A stretch of 64,000 nt of DNA, taken from Hathewaya massiliensis (GTDB lineage: Bacteria > Bacillota > Clostridia > Clostridiales > Clostridiaceae). The DNA is taken from NCBI RefSeq assembly GCF_902143515.1, contig NZ_CABFVD010000001.1:62001-126000 (forward strand), read 5' to 3'. Positions 52,358-61,972 of the stretch are shown piece after piece (the first letter of the stretch is position 1; each line of letters begins with the position of its first letter). The notes beneath the pieces are model-generated. The model saw only the letters and a program-made list of their open reading frames with translations. It ran no database searches and was not told where the DNA came from. Both the position numbers and the translations under genes were made by a program.

Positions 52358-53245
52358 TTAAGCTTTAGCTGTTTTTGGTTTTTTATCTCTCTTACTCAAC
52401 AATACCCATACAGGACTTGCTATAAATATAGATGAATATGTTCCTGCTACAATACCTATAGTTAAAGGTAATGTAAATTCTCTAATAGAAGGAACTAAAA
52501 TTAAAAGAGCTAAAATAGTAATTAATGTAGATAATGAAGTATTTATAGACCTTGTTATTGTTTGATTTATACTTTTATTTACAAGTTCATTTAATTCTAT
52601 TCTACCAAGTTTCTTCCTGTTTTCCCTTATTCTATCAAATACAACAATAGTATCATTAATAGAGTATCCTAAAATAGTAAGTATGGCTGCTATAAAAGGA
52701 GAATTTACCTTTACTCTAAAAATAGCATAGACACTTAGGGTTATTAATATATCATGGATTAATGCTAATATAGCTGCTATACCAAACTTAACTTCAAATC
52801 TAAATGCTATATATATAAGCATTGCTAAAAAAGCAACCCCTATAGCACCCCAAGCTTTTTTAGTAAGCTCACTTCCTACAGATCCACCTATATTTTCTTC
52901 TGAAACTAAGTACTTATCACCTAATTTAAATTTTCCTTTTATTTCTTTTTTAAGCTCTGCTATTTTTTCATCCTTAACAGCACCGCTTTGTATTATTATT
53001 TCAATTTCTTTTTTATTATTTATATCTCTTAAGGAATACTTATCAGTATATGATTTTAAAATGGTATCTAATTCTTTTTTATCTTCTACTGTAACAGTCT
53101 TGTTCATATCTATATCTAAAAGAGTACCACCTGTAAAATCTATACCATAATTTAATCCCTTAGTTATAAAAATAAACATTCCAATTATAATTACTGTAAG
53201 AGAAAGAGTAAACCAGAGCTTAGTTTTTTCAACTATTTTAAACAT
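52358..53245 (-). CDS. secF: Protein translocase subunit SecF
   Basis: 295 residues. First membrane segment then GIDFTGGTLLDI (SecF signature, about 32), a small periplasmic-side domain, and five membrane segments with AAILTILGYSINDTIVVFDRIRE. Works with SecD and YajC to pull secreted proteins out of SecYEG using the proton gradient. Starts 1 base after the secD stop. Confidence 0.96.
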   Translation of the reverse strand: MFKIVEKTKLWFTLSLTVIIIGMFIFITKGLNYGIDFTGGTLLDIDMNKTVTVEDKKELDTILKSYTDKYSLRDINNKKEIEIIIQSGAVKDEKIAELKKEIKGKFKLGDKYLVSEENIGGSVGSELTKKAWGAIGVAFLAMLIYIAFRFEVKFGIAAILALIHDILITLSVYAIFRVKVNSPFIAAILTILGYSINDTIVVFDRIRENRKKLGRIELNELVNKSINQTITRSINTSLSTLITILALLILVPSIREFTLPLTIGIVAGTYSSIFIASPVWVLLSKRDKKPKTAKA

Positions 53246-53246
53246 T

Positions 53247-54491
53247 TTACTCTACCCCCTTTTTTACGCCAAAATGAGAAGGTTTACTTATTAATCCCAT
53301 ATTTAAAGCTAAGTTAAGTAAAAATCTAGTAACTACTAATGCTGTGAATATACTGATTATTATACCCATCATTAAGGTAAGAGCAAATCCTTTGACAGAC
53401 CCTGTACCAACTGCATATAATATTAAAGCTGCTATAATTGTAGTTATATTAGAATCTAATATTGAAGACATTGCCATGTTAAATCCTGCTTCAACAGAAG
53501 ATCTTATAGATTTACCTGTTTTTAATTCTTCTTTAATCCTCTCAAAAATAAGCACATTAGCATCCACTGCCATTCCTATAGTGAGTAAAAATCCTGCTAT
53601 ACCTGATAATGTTAAAGTTACATCTGCAAGTGAAAAAGCTAATAGATCTAGTAACATAAATACCATTAGTGCAATATCTGCCATAATACCTGGAATTCTA
53701 TATAGTGCAGCCATGAAAATTAAGACTAGAGCTATACCAATAAAAGCAGCTTTCTTAGTGTTTGGCATAACACTAGAACCTAGTGTTGCCCCTACTGTTT
53801 TAAAAGAAACAGGTTTTATTGGAAGTGGTAATGCACCTGATTTTATTATATCTGCCGTCTTTTTAGCCTCTTCTAGGGATTTACTTCCTGTTATAACTGC
53901 AGAACCATCTGTAATAACACTTTGAACTAGCGGACTAGTTAACTCTTCTTCATCCATATGAATAGATATATTTTGATTTAAAAATTTTTGAGTTGCTTCA
54001 GCAAACTTTTTGGTTCCTTCAGCATTTAATTCTAGTCTTACTTCTGGTTCATTTCTTTCATTTAAGCCTGCTATAGCATTCTTAACATCTTTTCCAGTAA
54101 GAACAACTTTTTTGTCTGGTCCTATAAACTTTAATTCCCCAGTTTTCCCTATAAGGTCCATAACACTCTTAGAATCAAAAATTCCTGGAACTTCAATTCT
54201 AATTCTTTTTTCCCCTTCTTGTTTAACTTCTGTTTCTGCAACCCCAAGTTTGTTTACCCTCATATTGATAAATTCAATTTCCCTCGCCATGTCTTCTGGA
54301 GTTACCTTATCTGCTTGAATTTCCTCAACTACAGAAATTCCACCTTGAAGGTCTAAACCTCTGTTTATGGTTTTGGAAAAAGGTAGAACTTTATAACCAA
54401 ATAATTCAAGACCGAAATACCCTATGTACGCAAAAACTCCTATTAGGACTATACATAGTACAAAAATCCCCGTACTTTTGCCCTTTTTCAT
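53247..54491 (-). CDS. secD: Protein translocase subunit SecD
   Basis: 414 residues: one membrane segment, GLDLQGGISVV (about 45), P1 domain (about 60-215; IRIEVPGIF), then five membrane segments with LLTIGMAVDANVLIFERIKEEL. P1 is shorter than in E. coli SecD, as usual in Firmicutes. Start at 54491 follows AAAGGAGGATAAAA. Followed directly by secF. Confidence 0.96.
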   Translation of the reverse strand: MKKGKSTGIFVLCIVLIGVFAYIGYFGLELFGYKVLPFSKTINRGLDLQGGISVVEEIQADKVTPEDMAREIEFINMRVNKLGVAETEVKQEGEKRIRIEVPGIFDSKSVMDLIGKTGELKFIGPDKKVVLTGKDVKNAIAGLNERNEPEVRLELNAEGTKKFAEATQKFLNQNISIHMDEEELTSPLVQSVITDGSAVITGSKSLEEAKKTADIIKSGALPLPIKPVSFKTVGATLGSSVMPNTKKAAFIGIALVLIFMAALYRIPGIMADIALMVFMLLDLLAFSLADVTLTLSGIAGFLLTIGMAVDANVLIFERIKEELKTGKSIRSSVEAGFNMAMSSILDSNITTIIAALILYAVGTGSVKGFALTLMMGIIISIFTALVVTRFLLNLALNMGLISKPSHFGVKKGVE

Positions 54492-54583
54492 TTTTATCCT
54501 CCTTTGTCGACTATATGCTTTTTTACTGTATTGTTTTTATTATATTACTATGTAAAATAATAGTCAATAATAGGTAATATAAA

Positions 54584-55948
54584 CTACTTTTCCATCTTCT
54601 TAGCTTTTAAAGCTATAGCACATTCAATTCTCTTTTTTTGCATTGCACATCCAATTTCATATGGTATATGCATATCTCCATTAAAATTATAATTATTAGC
54701 TTGACATCCTCCGCTACAGAAAAATCTTGCCCAACATTCCTTACATTTAGGTTTATTGTAAATATGAGCTTTTTGGAATTCACTACTTAATTCCCTGTCA
54801 AAATCATCCTCATATATAGTTCCTAATTTAAATTCTTCATTACCAACAAATTGGTGACAAGGATATATGTCCCCTTCAGGAGTTACTGCTACATATTCAT
54901 GTCCTGCACCACATCCTGAAATTCTCTTATATACACAAGGTCCACCATTTAAATCTACATTAAAATGATAAAAATTAAACTCTTCACCATTTTCATATCT
55001 TCTACACATTTCATTATATAATTTATCATATTGTTCAAAAATAATTGGTAGATCCTCTTCCCTTAAAGATAATTCATGTTCATCTGGTAATACAACTGGT
55101 TCTACAGAAATCTCTTTAAAGCCAAGATCTGCTAAGTGCTTAATATCTTCATAAAAATCAAGGTTTTCTCTTGTAAAAGTACCTCTTACATAGTGAGTTT
55201 TATCCTTATCTCTTTTTTCTATCATTCTTTTTATCTTTGGAATAATTGCATCATAAGTTCCAGTTCCATCAAACCTAATTCTAACCTTGTCATTTACTTC
55301 TTTTCTTCCATCAATACTCAATATAATATTTACCATATTCTCATTTAAATATTCCATGATTTCATCATTTAATAAAGTACAGTTCGTTGTCATAGTAAAT
55401 CTTATATTCTTATTGTATATTTTTTCCTGTTCTCTTGCATAGTCTACTATTTCTTTAATTGTATCCATAGCCATTATAGGCTCGCCACCAAATAAATCTA
55501 CTTCTATATTTTTTCTAGGTCCAGAATGTTTAATTACATAATCTATAGCTTTTTTACCCACTTCACTAGACATCCTCTGTCTACATCCATGATACTCTCC
55601 TTCATCTGCAAAACAATATTTACATCTTAAATTACAATCATGAATTATGTTTAAGCATAATGCTTTTATAAAAGCTTGACCATTCCCAGTTTTTAAAGCT
55701 ATATCTTCATATAAATCTTTTGTATAAAGATACTCTTCCTTTATAAGTTCCTTTATTTCAGCATAAGCTTCTTCCATATCATTTTTGGAATATTTATCTT
55801 TATATGTACATAATAATTCTTCTTTTTCTTTTAACTTTTCGTCATCTAAAAGATCAAAAACTAGCTCATCAATCTTATGAAGTGAGCCTGAGTTTATATC
55901 TATTACAAAGTAATCATCGCCTTGTTTAAATTTATGAATTAATGCCAT
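54584..55948 (-). CDS. scfB: SCIFF peptide radical-SAM maturase
   Basis: 454 residues. Radical SAM cluster CNLRCKYCFADEGEYHG (about 103), then a SPASM end with C...CxxC patterns (CGAGHEY, CHQF, CKECWARFFCSGGC) for two more FeS clusters. It forms Cys-Thr thioether (sactipeptide/ranthipeptide) bonds in the SCIFF peptide. The N-terminal 90 residues are a RiPP-recognition-type domain. Starts after TAGGAGGAAAAAGCA. Gene scfA lies 88 bases upstream. Confidence 0.95.
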   Translation of the reverse strand: MALIHKFKQGDDYFVIDINSGSLHKIDELVFDLLDDEKLKEKEELLCTYKDKYSKNDMEEAYAEIKELIKEEYLYTKDLYEDIALKTGNGQAFIKALCLNIIHDCNLRCKYCFADEGEYHGCRQRMSSEVGKKAIDYVIKHSGPRKNIEVDLFGGEPIMAMDTIKEIVDYAREQEKIYNKNIRFTMTTNCTLLNDEIMEYLNENMVNIILSIDGRKEVNDKVRIRFDGTGTYDAIIPKIKRMIEKRDKDKTHYVRGTFTRENLDFYEDIKHLADLGFKEISVEPVVLPDEHELSLREEDLPIIFEQYDKLYNEMCRRYENGEEFNFYHFNVDLNGGPCVYKRISGCGAGHEYVAVTPEGDIYPCHQFVGNEEFKLGTIYEDDFDRELSSEFQKAHIYNKPKCKECWARFFCSGGCQANNYNFNGDMHIPYEIGCAMQKKRIECAIALKAKKMEK

Positions 55949-55990
55949 TGCTTTTTCCTCCTAGTTAAATTTAAGTCTAAGTAAATTTAA

Positions 55991-56013
55991 AGCAGTAACT
56001 TTAAGTTACTGCT
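55991..56013 (-). terminator. Hairpin between scfA and scfB
   Basis: AGCAGTAACT / AGTTACTGCT, 3-base loop, perfect 10-base stem, then TTTAAATTT. Weak terminator or attenuator that would give more peptide than enzyme mRNA. Confidence 0.65.
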
Positions 56014-56036
56014 ATGCCATTTAGCAAAATATCTTA

Positions 56037-56174
56037 TTAGTTTTCACAAGCTAAGTTAGCTACTGTACAAGATGTTTTACATGCAGATTGGCATGAGTTT
56101 GCGCATTCTTTACATCCTGGTTTTTTTACGCTATTTTTTAGGTTTGATTTGTTTAGAACCTTTATGTGTTTCAT
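56037..56174 (-). CDS. scfA: SCIFF ranthipeptide precursor
   Basis: 45 residues with exactly six Cys (21, 24, 28, 32, 36, 43), the six-Cys-in-forty-five pattern: MKHIKVLNKSNLKNS leader, then KKPGCKECANSC, QSACKTSC, TVANLACEN. Precursor matured by ScfB. Found in nearly all clostridia; linked in the literature to quorum sensing and metabolism. ATG after AATGGAGGAGTATGC. Confidence 0.96.
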   Translation of the reverse strand: MKHIKVLNKSNLKNSVKKPGCKECANSCQSACKTSCTVANLACEN

Positions 56175-56206
56175 GCATACTCCTCCATTCAATCTTTTTC
56201 TAACTG

Positions 56207-56215
56207 ATTATAACA
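56207..56215 (-). promoter_or_regulatory. Extended -10 promoter of scfA
   Basis: TGTTATAAT on the minus strand (TGnTATAAT), 33 bases before the ATG, no good -35. Confidence 0.45.
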
Positions 56216-56242
56216 TAAACATATGAATAAATAAAGTCCCTA

Positions 56243-56617
56243 CTACAGATTAATTCCAAGCATTCCAGACAAAGTACCTGCAAAAATGCAAAGCAATATT
56301 CTAAAAATATCTTTAAGTTCAAGGGAACTTTCTCTTCCTGATATTATAGAAACTAAATAAATTAATAGTATATATATTAATCCAACCATCATTCCTACAA
56401 ACCACCCCTTTTCACCTGCACTCCTTGCAGCATATGCAGCTCCATATAGAACACTTATTACTGTAATAAATAAAAAACCTATGCCTAATTCACTATTCTC
56501 CATACCTCTAGAACTTAAAGAAGTAATCAAGGTATAAAAAATCAAAAAAACTATGGTTAATATAGTAGCTCTTAGTACTCCTAGTCCTATGCTTGAATAC
56601 TTATTCCTTGCCCTCAT
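56243..56617 (-). CDS. TIGR04086-type small membrane protein
   Basis: 124 residues with four hydrophobic segments (about 11-30, 43-66, 73-92, 102-122) and a short basic start MRARNKYSS. It matches the small membrane protein found next to yajC in clostridia (TIGR04086). Function unknown. Its ribosome site GGGGAGG lies in the 3' arm of the hairpin 56618-56671. Confidence 0.85.
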   Translation of the reverse strand: MRARNKYSSIGLGVLRATILTIVFLIFYTLITSLSSRGMENSELGIGFLFITVISVLYGAAYAARSAGEKGWFVGMMVGLIYILLIYLVSIISGRESSLELKDIFRILLCIFAGTLSGMLGINL

Positions 56618-56671
56618 AAAAAAACCTCCCCTTTGCTAATTAATATTAATTATGCAAAAGAGAGGTTTTTT
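56618..56671 (-). promoter_or_regulatory. Hairpin hiding the ribosome site of the next gene
   Basis: Minus strand: AAAAAACCTCTCTTTTGC pairs over its whole length with GCAAAGGGGAGGTTTTTT (two G-U pairs), loop of about 17 A/T bases. The 3' arm contains the Shine-Dalgarno GGGGAGG and ends at the ATG. It also looks like an intrinsic terminator for yajC. Confidence 0.75.
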
Positions 56672-56682
56672 ATTACTTAAAT

Positions 56683-57051
56683 TTATTTTTCTTCCTTGTT
56701 ATTTTCTTTAGTTTCTTTGTTGTTTTCCTTAATTTCTTTATTACTTTCCTTAACTTCTTTGTACTCTTCCTCTTCCTCCCTAGAGAATAACACTGAAGAA
56801 ATACCATTCTTATGAAGTTTTATTCTTGCCCTATTTGGACCTGTTTCGAGAATTATATATTCATCTTCGATGCTTATAACTCTTCCCATTATTCCACCCT
56901 TACTTAAAATATCATCATTAACTTTCAAATCTCTAAGCATTTGCTCGTATTTCTTTTTTCTTTTATTTTCTGGAATAAATACTATGGCGTAAAATAATCC
57001 AAAAGCAATTATTAAGGGTAAAAAACTACCTAATCCTGCTGGCATACACAA
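56683..57051 (-). CDS. yajC: Preprotein translocase subunit YajC
   Basis: 122 residues: one membrane segment (about 6-24), PENKRKKKYEQMLRDLKVND, GGIMGRVISI as in all YajC, then a Lys/Glu/Asn repeat tail (KEVKESNKEIKENN..., about 95-122). Accessory subunit of SecDF. 45 bases after tgt. Confidence 0.93.
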   Translation of the reverse strand: MCMPAGLGSFLPLIIAFGLFYAIVFIPENKRKKKYEQMLRDLKVNDDILSKGGIMGRVISIEDEYIILETGPNRARIKLHKNGISSVLFSREEEEEYKEVKESNKEIKENNKETKENNKEEK

Positions 57052-57096
57052 CCACTCCTTTAACTTAATTTATTTATATGTAAAGAACCTTTAAAT

Positions 57097-58233
57097 TTAA
57101 GCTCTTCCATTCCATTCTCTAAGTTTTTCTGCCTTAAACTCATAGAAATAATCACCATCTATTGCTTTTCTAATGTCTTCCATAAGTTTATTATAAAAAT
57201 ACAAGTTATGCAGAACACACAATCTCATGGCAAGCATCTCTTTTGCTTTAAATAAATGTCTTATGTATGCTCTTGTATAATACCTACATGTAGGACATTG
57301 ACAACCCTCATCTATAGGTTTTTTATCAAGTTCAAATTTTGCATTCATAAGATTTATTTTGCCATACTTTGTAAATACATGCCCATGTCTTCCATTTCTA
57401 GCTGGAAGTACACAGTCAAAAAAGTCTACTCCTCTTTCCACTGCTTCAAGTATATTACTTGGTATTCCTACCCCCATTAAATAAATAGGTTTTTCCTGTG
57501 GAAGATAAGGTACTACAGCATCAATAATCCTATACATCTCTTCATGAGTTTCTCCAACTGCTAAACCTCCAATGGCATATCCATCTAAATCCATTTTAGA
57601 TATGGTTTTAGCATGTTCTATTCTTATATCCTCATAAGTTCCTCCTTGATTTATACCAAAGAGCATTTGACTTTTGTTTACTGTATTTTCTAAAGAGTTT
57701 AGTCTATCCATCTCAACTTTACATCTTTCAAGCCATCTAGTAGTTCTTGCCACTGAGTTTTCTACATACTCTCTAGAGGATGGATTTGGTATACACTCAT
57801 CAAAAGCCATGGCAATAGTGGATCCTAAATTACTCTGAATTTGCATGCTTTCTTCTGGACCCATGAATATTTTTTTCCCATCTATATGAGAGTTAAAATA
57901 AACCCCTTCTTCTGCTATCCTTCTATTAGCAGATAAAGAAAATACCTGAAAACCACCTGAATCTGTTAAAATTGGTCTATCCCAATTCATAAATTCATGA
58001 AGTCCACCCATCTCTCTTACAACTTTATCTCCTGGTCTTAAGTGTAGATGATATGTATTTGAAAGTTCCACTTGACATCCTATTTCTTTAAGATCCATGG
58101 AGGATACCGCTCCCTTAATAGCAGCTAGTGTTCCTACATTCATAAATACAGGTGTCTGTATAGTACCATGTACAGTTTTAAATTCTCCTCTTCTTATTTT
58201 ATCCACTTTTTTAAGTAATTTGTATTCTCCCAA
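57097..58233 (-). CDS. tgt: Queuine tRNA-ribosyltransferase
   Basis: 378 residues. Exchanges guanine-34 of tRNA(Asp/Asn/His/Tyr) for preQ1. Active-site Asp in TDSGGFQVFSL (about 91), nucleophile region GVGIPSNILEAVERGVDFFDCVLPARNGRHG, zinc-binding CQCPTC...H (about 308-340). Starts after GGAAGTGATTAGTTGG-type sequence. Part of ruvAB-queA-tgt-yajC block. Confidence 0.97.
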   Translation of the reverse strand: MGEYKLLKKVDKIRRGEFKTVHGTIQTPVFMNVGTLAAIKGAVSSMDLKEIGCQVELSNTYHLHLRPGDKVVREMGGLHEFMNWDRPILTDSGGFQVFSLSANRRIAEEGVYFNSHIDGKKIFMGPEESMQIQSNLGSTIAMAFDECIPNPSSREYVENSVARTTRWLERCKVEMDRLNSLENTVNKSQMLFGINQGGTYEDIRIEHAKTISKMDLDGYAIGGLAVGETHEEMYRIIDAVVPYLPQEKPIYLMGVGIPSNILEAVERGVDFFDCVLPARNGRHGHVFTKYGKINLMNAKFELDKKPIDEGCQCPTCRYYTRAYIRHLFKAKEMLAMRLCVLHNLYFYNKLMEDIRKAIDGDYFYEFKAEKLREWNGRA

Positions 58234-58360
58234 CTAATCACTTCCTTATCTAATGTTAAATATTAAAATTTAAATATAATAATTTATATCTTAACTATCT
58301 TTAAAATATTATATATGCAAATTTTATCATCCATATCATATTATTAATAATAAAACCTAA

Positions 58361-59386
58361 CTATTTTATAAACATAGCATCTCCAAAGCTAAAAAACCTA
58401 TACTTTTCTTCTACTGCTACATTATAAGCATTCATTACATGCTCTTTTCCTGCAAGGGCACTAACTAGCATTATTAATGTAGATTCTGGTAAATGGAAAT
58501 TAGTAATCAATGCATCTAATACCTTGAATTTATATCCAGGATAAATGAAAATATCAGTCCACCCTGAACATTCCCTAACTTTTCCATGTTCATCAGCTAT
58601 ACTCTCAATAGTTCTGCAAGAAGTGGTTCCAACAGCAATAACCCTTCCTCCATTTTCTTTAGTTTTGTTTATTATATCTGCAGTTTCTGAACTCATTTGA
58701 TAATATTCAGAGTGCATATGATGTTCCTCTATGGTTTCTGCTTTTACAGGTCTAAAGGTACCAAGACCCACATGAAGTGTAAGAAAAGCTACATTTACTC
58801 CTTTATTCTTAATTTCTTTTAGCAATTCCTCTGTAAAATGTAAGCCTGCTGTAGGTGCTGCTGCTGAGCCCGGTTCCTTAGAATAAACTGTTTGATATCT
58901 TTCCTTTTCTTCTAATTTTTCAGTTATGTATGGTGGAAGTGGCATTTCTCCTAATTTATCTAATACCTCTTCAAATATACCTTCATATTCAAATTCTACA
59001 ATTCTACTCCCATCTTCGCCCATACCTACTACTTCTGCCTTTAATTCTCCATTACCAAAAACAAACTTAGATCCTATTTTTGCTCTTTTACCAGGTTTCA
59101 CCAAGGTTTCCCATTGATTTTTGTCTTTTCTCTTTAAAAGCAAGAATTCCATTCTCCCCATAGTTCCTTCTTTATGACCTATAAGTCTTGCAGGTAGGAC
59201 CCTTGTATTATTTAAAACAAGGCAATCTCCCGGATTTAAATATTCTAATATATCTTTGAAAATCTTATGTTCTATTTCTCCAGTGTTTTTATCTAAAACC
59301 ATTAAGCGAGAATTATCTCTTTTTTGTAAGGGATGCTGTGCTATATAATCTTCTGGTAAATTAAAATTAAAATCTTTTACTCTCAA
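58361..59386 (-). CDS. queA: S-adenosylmethionine:tRNA ribosyltransferase-isomerase
   Basis: 341 residues; makes epoxyqueuosine from preQ1-tRNA with the ribose of SAM. Motifs: [10 protein letters not shown] start, [25 protein letters not shown] (about 180) and [15 protein letters not shown]. 127 bases before tgt, where 58245-58360 shows no strong terminator. Confidence 0.97.
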   Translation of the reverse strand: MRVKDFNFNLPEDYIAQHPLQKRDNSRLMVLDKNTGEIEHKIFKDILEYLNPGDCLVLNNTRVLPARLIGHKEGTMGRMEFLLLKRKDKNQWETLVKPGKRAKIGSKFVFGNGELKAEVVGMGEDGSRIVEFEYEGIFEEVLDKLGEMPLPPYITEKLEEKERYQTVYSKEPGSAAAPTAGLHFTEELLKEIKNKGVNVAFLTLHVGLGTFRPVKAETIEEHHMHSEYYQMSSETADIINKTKENGGRVIAVGTTSCRTIESIADEHGKVRECSGWTDIFIYPGYKFKVLDALITNFHLPESTLIMLVSALAGKEHVMNAYNVAVEEKYRFFSFGDAMFIK

Positions 59387-59413
59387 AATTCACACCTTCT
59401 TTATTAATTTCAT

Positions 59414-60445
59414 CTATAAAAAACTATTTTGTTCTCCTAAATTATCATCTTTTCTTTTGTCTAATTTTAAATGTTTATAAGCTCTATCACCTGCCACCCT
59501 TCCCCTTGGAGTTCTAAGTAGAAATCCTTTTTGAAGTAGGTATGGCTCATAAACATCCTCTAAAGTACTGGTTTCCTCCCCAATAAAATAAGCTAGGGTT
59601 TCAACTCCAACTGGTCCACCATTAAAATTATTTATTAGAGCTTCTAATATCTTGTTATCTACAGAATCGAATCCCTCATGATCAATACCTAAAAGTTCTG
59701 TAGATTTTAATACTAAATTCTCATCAATGGTATCACACTCTAGGACATCACAATAATCTCTAACTCTTTTTAAAATCCTATTAGCTACTCTAGGTGTTCC
59801 CCTAGATCTCCTCGCTAGAAGAAGAGCAGCTTTTTTATTTATGGAAGCACCTAAAATTTTTGCAGAACGAATGATTATCTCCATAAGTTCTTCTTCTTCA
59901 TAAAATTCCATAGCACAAAGTACTCCAAATCTATCCCTAAGAGGAGAAGTTAATAGTCCTAATCTAGTGGTAGCTCCTATTAAGGTGAATTGCGGTAAAT
60001 CTATTCTTATGGATTTTGCTTGTGCCCCTTTTCCTATTATAATATCTAAGGCATAGTCTTCCATAGCAGGATAAAGAATTTCTTCTACAGAACGAGAAAG
60101 CCTATGTATTTCATCTATGAATAATACGTCTTTATCTTTTAAACTTGTTAATATAGCAGCTAAATCTCCAGCTCTTTCAATAGCTGGTCCTGATGTTACT
60201 TTTAAATCTCCTCCCATTTCTTTTGCTATAATATTTGCCATAGTTGTCTTTCCAAGTCCAGGAGGTCCGTATAATAGCGTGTGATCAAGGGATTCATCTC
60301 TTTTCTTAGCAGCTTTTATAAAAATGTTTAGGTTACTTTTTACTTTATTTTGTCCTATATATTCATTTAATCTTTGAGGTCGTAAAGAAAATTCATTATT
60401 TAAATCTTCATCCATTAAGGAAGATGTTATAATTCGATTCTCCAT
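59414..60445 (-). CDS. ruvB: Holliday junction helicase RuvB
   Basis: 343 residues. AAA+ motor: Walker [11 protein letters not shown] (about 59), Walker [10 protein letters not shown], sensor/arginine LIGATTR and SPLRDRFG, C-terminal winged helix with [10 protein letters not shown] and [15 protein letters not shown]. Starts 16 bases after ruvA. Confidence 0.97.
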   Translation of the reverse strand: MENRIITSSLMDEDLNNEFSLRPQRLNEYIGQNKVKSNLNIFIKAAKKRDESLDHTLLYGPPGLGKTTMANIIAKEMGGDLKVTSGPAIERAGDLAAILTSLKDKDVLFIDEIHRLSRSVEEILYPAMEDYALDIIIGKGAQAKSIRIDLPQFTLIGATTRLGLLTSPLRDRFGVLCAMEFYEEEELMEIIIRSAKILGASINKKAALLLARRSRGTPRVANRILKRVRDYCDVLECDTIDENLVLKSTELLGIDHEGFDSVDNKILEALINNFNGGPVGVETLAYFIGEETSTLEDVYEPYLLQKGFLLRTPRGRVAGDRAYKHLKLDKRKDDNLGEQNSFL

Positions 60446-60461
60446 TAAACTTCACCTCATC

Positions 60462-61055
60462 CTAATTCATTAAGTATTTTAAACATTCTTTTATTATATC
60501 TTCTAAATTTGTTTTGGAATCTATCTCACTTAAAGCCTTTTCAGATTCTTTTTCTGAATATCCTAAAGCTATTAATGCTTCCTTAGCTTCCTCTAGAGTT
60601 TTTGCGCTAATCTTACTCTCTCTTTCCTGTAAATCCATTTCTTCATCTAATTCTATATCCAATTTATCCTTAAGCTCTAAGATTATTCTTCCAGCAATTT
60701 TTTTACCTATGCCTGGAGCCTTAGTCAAAACCTTATCTTCTTCTAAAACTATAGATTTTTTTAAGTTTTCTACATTAGTTATAGAAAGTAGAGATAGAGA
60801 AGCCTTAGCACCAACACCATTTACCGTAAGTAACTGGTTAAAAAGTTCTAACTCCTTTTTTGATGAAAAGCCATAGAGACCAATGAAATCTTGTCTAATA
60901 ATTTGCGTTAAATAAAGCATAACCTCTTCACCAATACCTGGCATATTAGCCATGGTATATCCTGATGAGTATATCTTGTATCCAATGCCATTATTGTCTA
61001 CAACTATACATTCCTTGCTTATTCCCATATAAACACCTTTAATATATTCATACAT
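60462..61055 (-). CDS. ruvA: Holliday junction branch migration protein RuvA
   Basis: 197 residues: OB fold (1-60), helix-hairpin-helix pair around LFNQLLTVNGVGAKAS and VLTKAPGIGKKIAGRIILEL, and a C-terminal UBA-like domain (EEAKEALIALGYSEKE). First gene of ruvAB-queA-tgt. Ribosome site TGAGGTGATATTAT-ATG. Confidence 0.96.
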   Translation of the reverse strand: MYEYIKGVYMGISKECIVVDNNGIGYKIYSSGYTMANMPGIGEEVMLYLTQIIRQDFIGLYGFSSKKELELFNQLLTVNGVGAKASLSLLSITNVENLKKSIVLEEDKVLTKAPGIGKKIAGRIILELKDKLDIELDEEMDLQERESKISAKTLEEAKEALIALGYSEKESEKALSEIDSKTNLEDIIKECLKYLMN

Positions 61056-61200
61056 ATAATATCACCTCAAAAATAAAGGACTATATTATACTTTATCATT
61101 TATAGGATTCTAATTCAATAATTATTGATATATAATCCATACATAGAAATAAAAATTAATATTCACATCTTATTCAAAACAACCATATTATAGTTCATAA

Positions 61201-61260
61201 ATACTTGCGTAAGTATTTATGGGCTTCAGTGAGAGTAAAGGCTCCCTTTGAAGCTTAGAA
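61201..61260 (+). repeat. Dispersed hairpin repeat upstream of ruvA
   Basis: Small palindrome ATACTT-gcgt-AAGTAT (61201-61216), then GGGCTTCAGTGAGAG...CTCCCTTTGAAGCTTAGAA (61221-61260), the same core as 28675 and 16084. The gap 61056-61299 holds nothing else but the terminator at 61264-61299. Confidence 0.55.
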
Positions 61261-61263
61261 TTG

Positions 61264-61299
61264 TGTATAAAAAAGAAAAGACACCCTTAGTTGGGCATC
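61264..61299 (-). terminator. Terminator after bofC-like gene
   Basis: GATGCCC-aactaa-GGGTGTC (with wobble pairs) directly after the stop, then TTTTCTTTTTT on the minus strand. Confidence 0.75.
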
Positions 61300-61917
61300 T
61301 TATGTTCTAAATATTCCTTCTAAGCCTTCTATTGCCTCTTCCTTAGAATTAAATTCATAAATTTTGTCTCCCTTATTTAAAAGTTCAACATCACCTTCTG
61401 GAAGGTCTTTTATATTAATATCAGTTATATCCTGTGGTGACTCTATGGCAAGATTTCCATCTTTGTTAACTTTAAATATAGCTACATATCCATCCTTAAT
61501 TCCAATTACATACTTGTTAGGTGAATATTTATACTTATCAAGGGACCTTGAAAATATTATTTGATTCTTCTTTATATCTTTTAAGCTATAATCATCTTTT
61601 TTGAAGGCAGCTACAACTTGTTCTTTAGTCATATCTCCAATTACTTCTTTATCTTTACTAAATTTTTCTATATATTCGTCAACAGCTATGTTATTACTTC
61701 CTTCAGGTTTAGAATATACACTCTCATATATAATTTTAATAGAATTTGAAGAATTATCAATTCCTATCTTCTCTTTAACTTCCCTTAATTCTTCATTTTT
61801 ATTTGTAGAGACTTTTTGATTTTTATTATTTTTAATAGTTACTATTCCGTAAGTCACTAAAAACATAGCCATAAAAAATAAAGGCATTAATATAAGTAAT
61901 TTTTTATTTTTAGACAT
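61300..61917 (-). CDS. BofC C-terminal domain-like membrane-anchored protein
   Basis: 205 residues: short cytoplasmic start, one membrane anchor (about 8-26) and an extracellular part. The end, KYVIGIKDGYVAIF, AIESPQDITDINIKDLPEGD, resembles the BofC C-terminal domain (signal-peptide control of sigma-K processing in Bacillus). Function in clostridia is unknown. ATG at 61917 follows AAAGGAGTGATATT; a longer frame from 61950 would put that site inside. Confidence 0.75.
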   Translation of the reverse strand: MSKNKKLLILMPLFFMAMFLVTYGIVTIKNNKNQKVSTNKNEELREVKEKIGIDNSSNSIKIIYESVYSKPEGSNNIAVDEYIEKFSKDKEVIGDMTKEQVVAAFKKDDYSLKDIKKNQIIFSRSLDKYKYSPNKYVIGIKDGYVAIFKVNKDGNLAIESPQDITDINIKDLPEGDVELLNKGDKIYEFNSKEEAIEGLEGIFRT

Positions 61918-61972
61918 AATATCACTCCTTTTATTGTGTATTATGTCCAATTTATGTAATTCTATTCAACTT

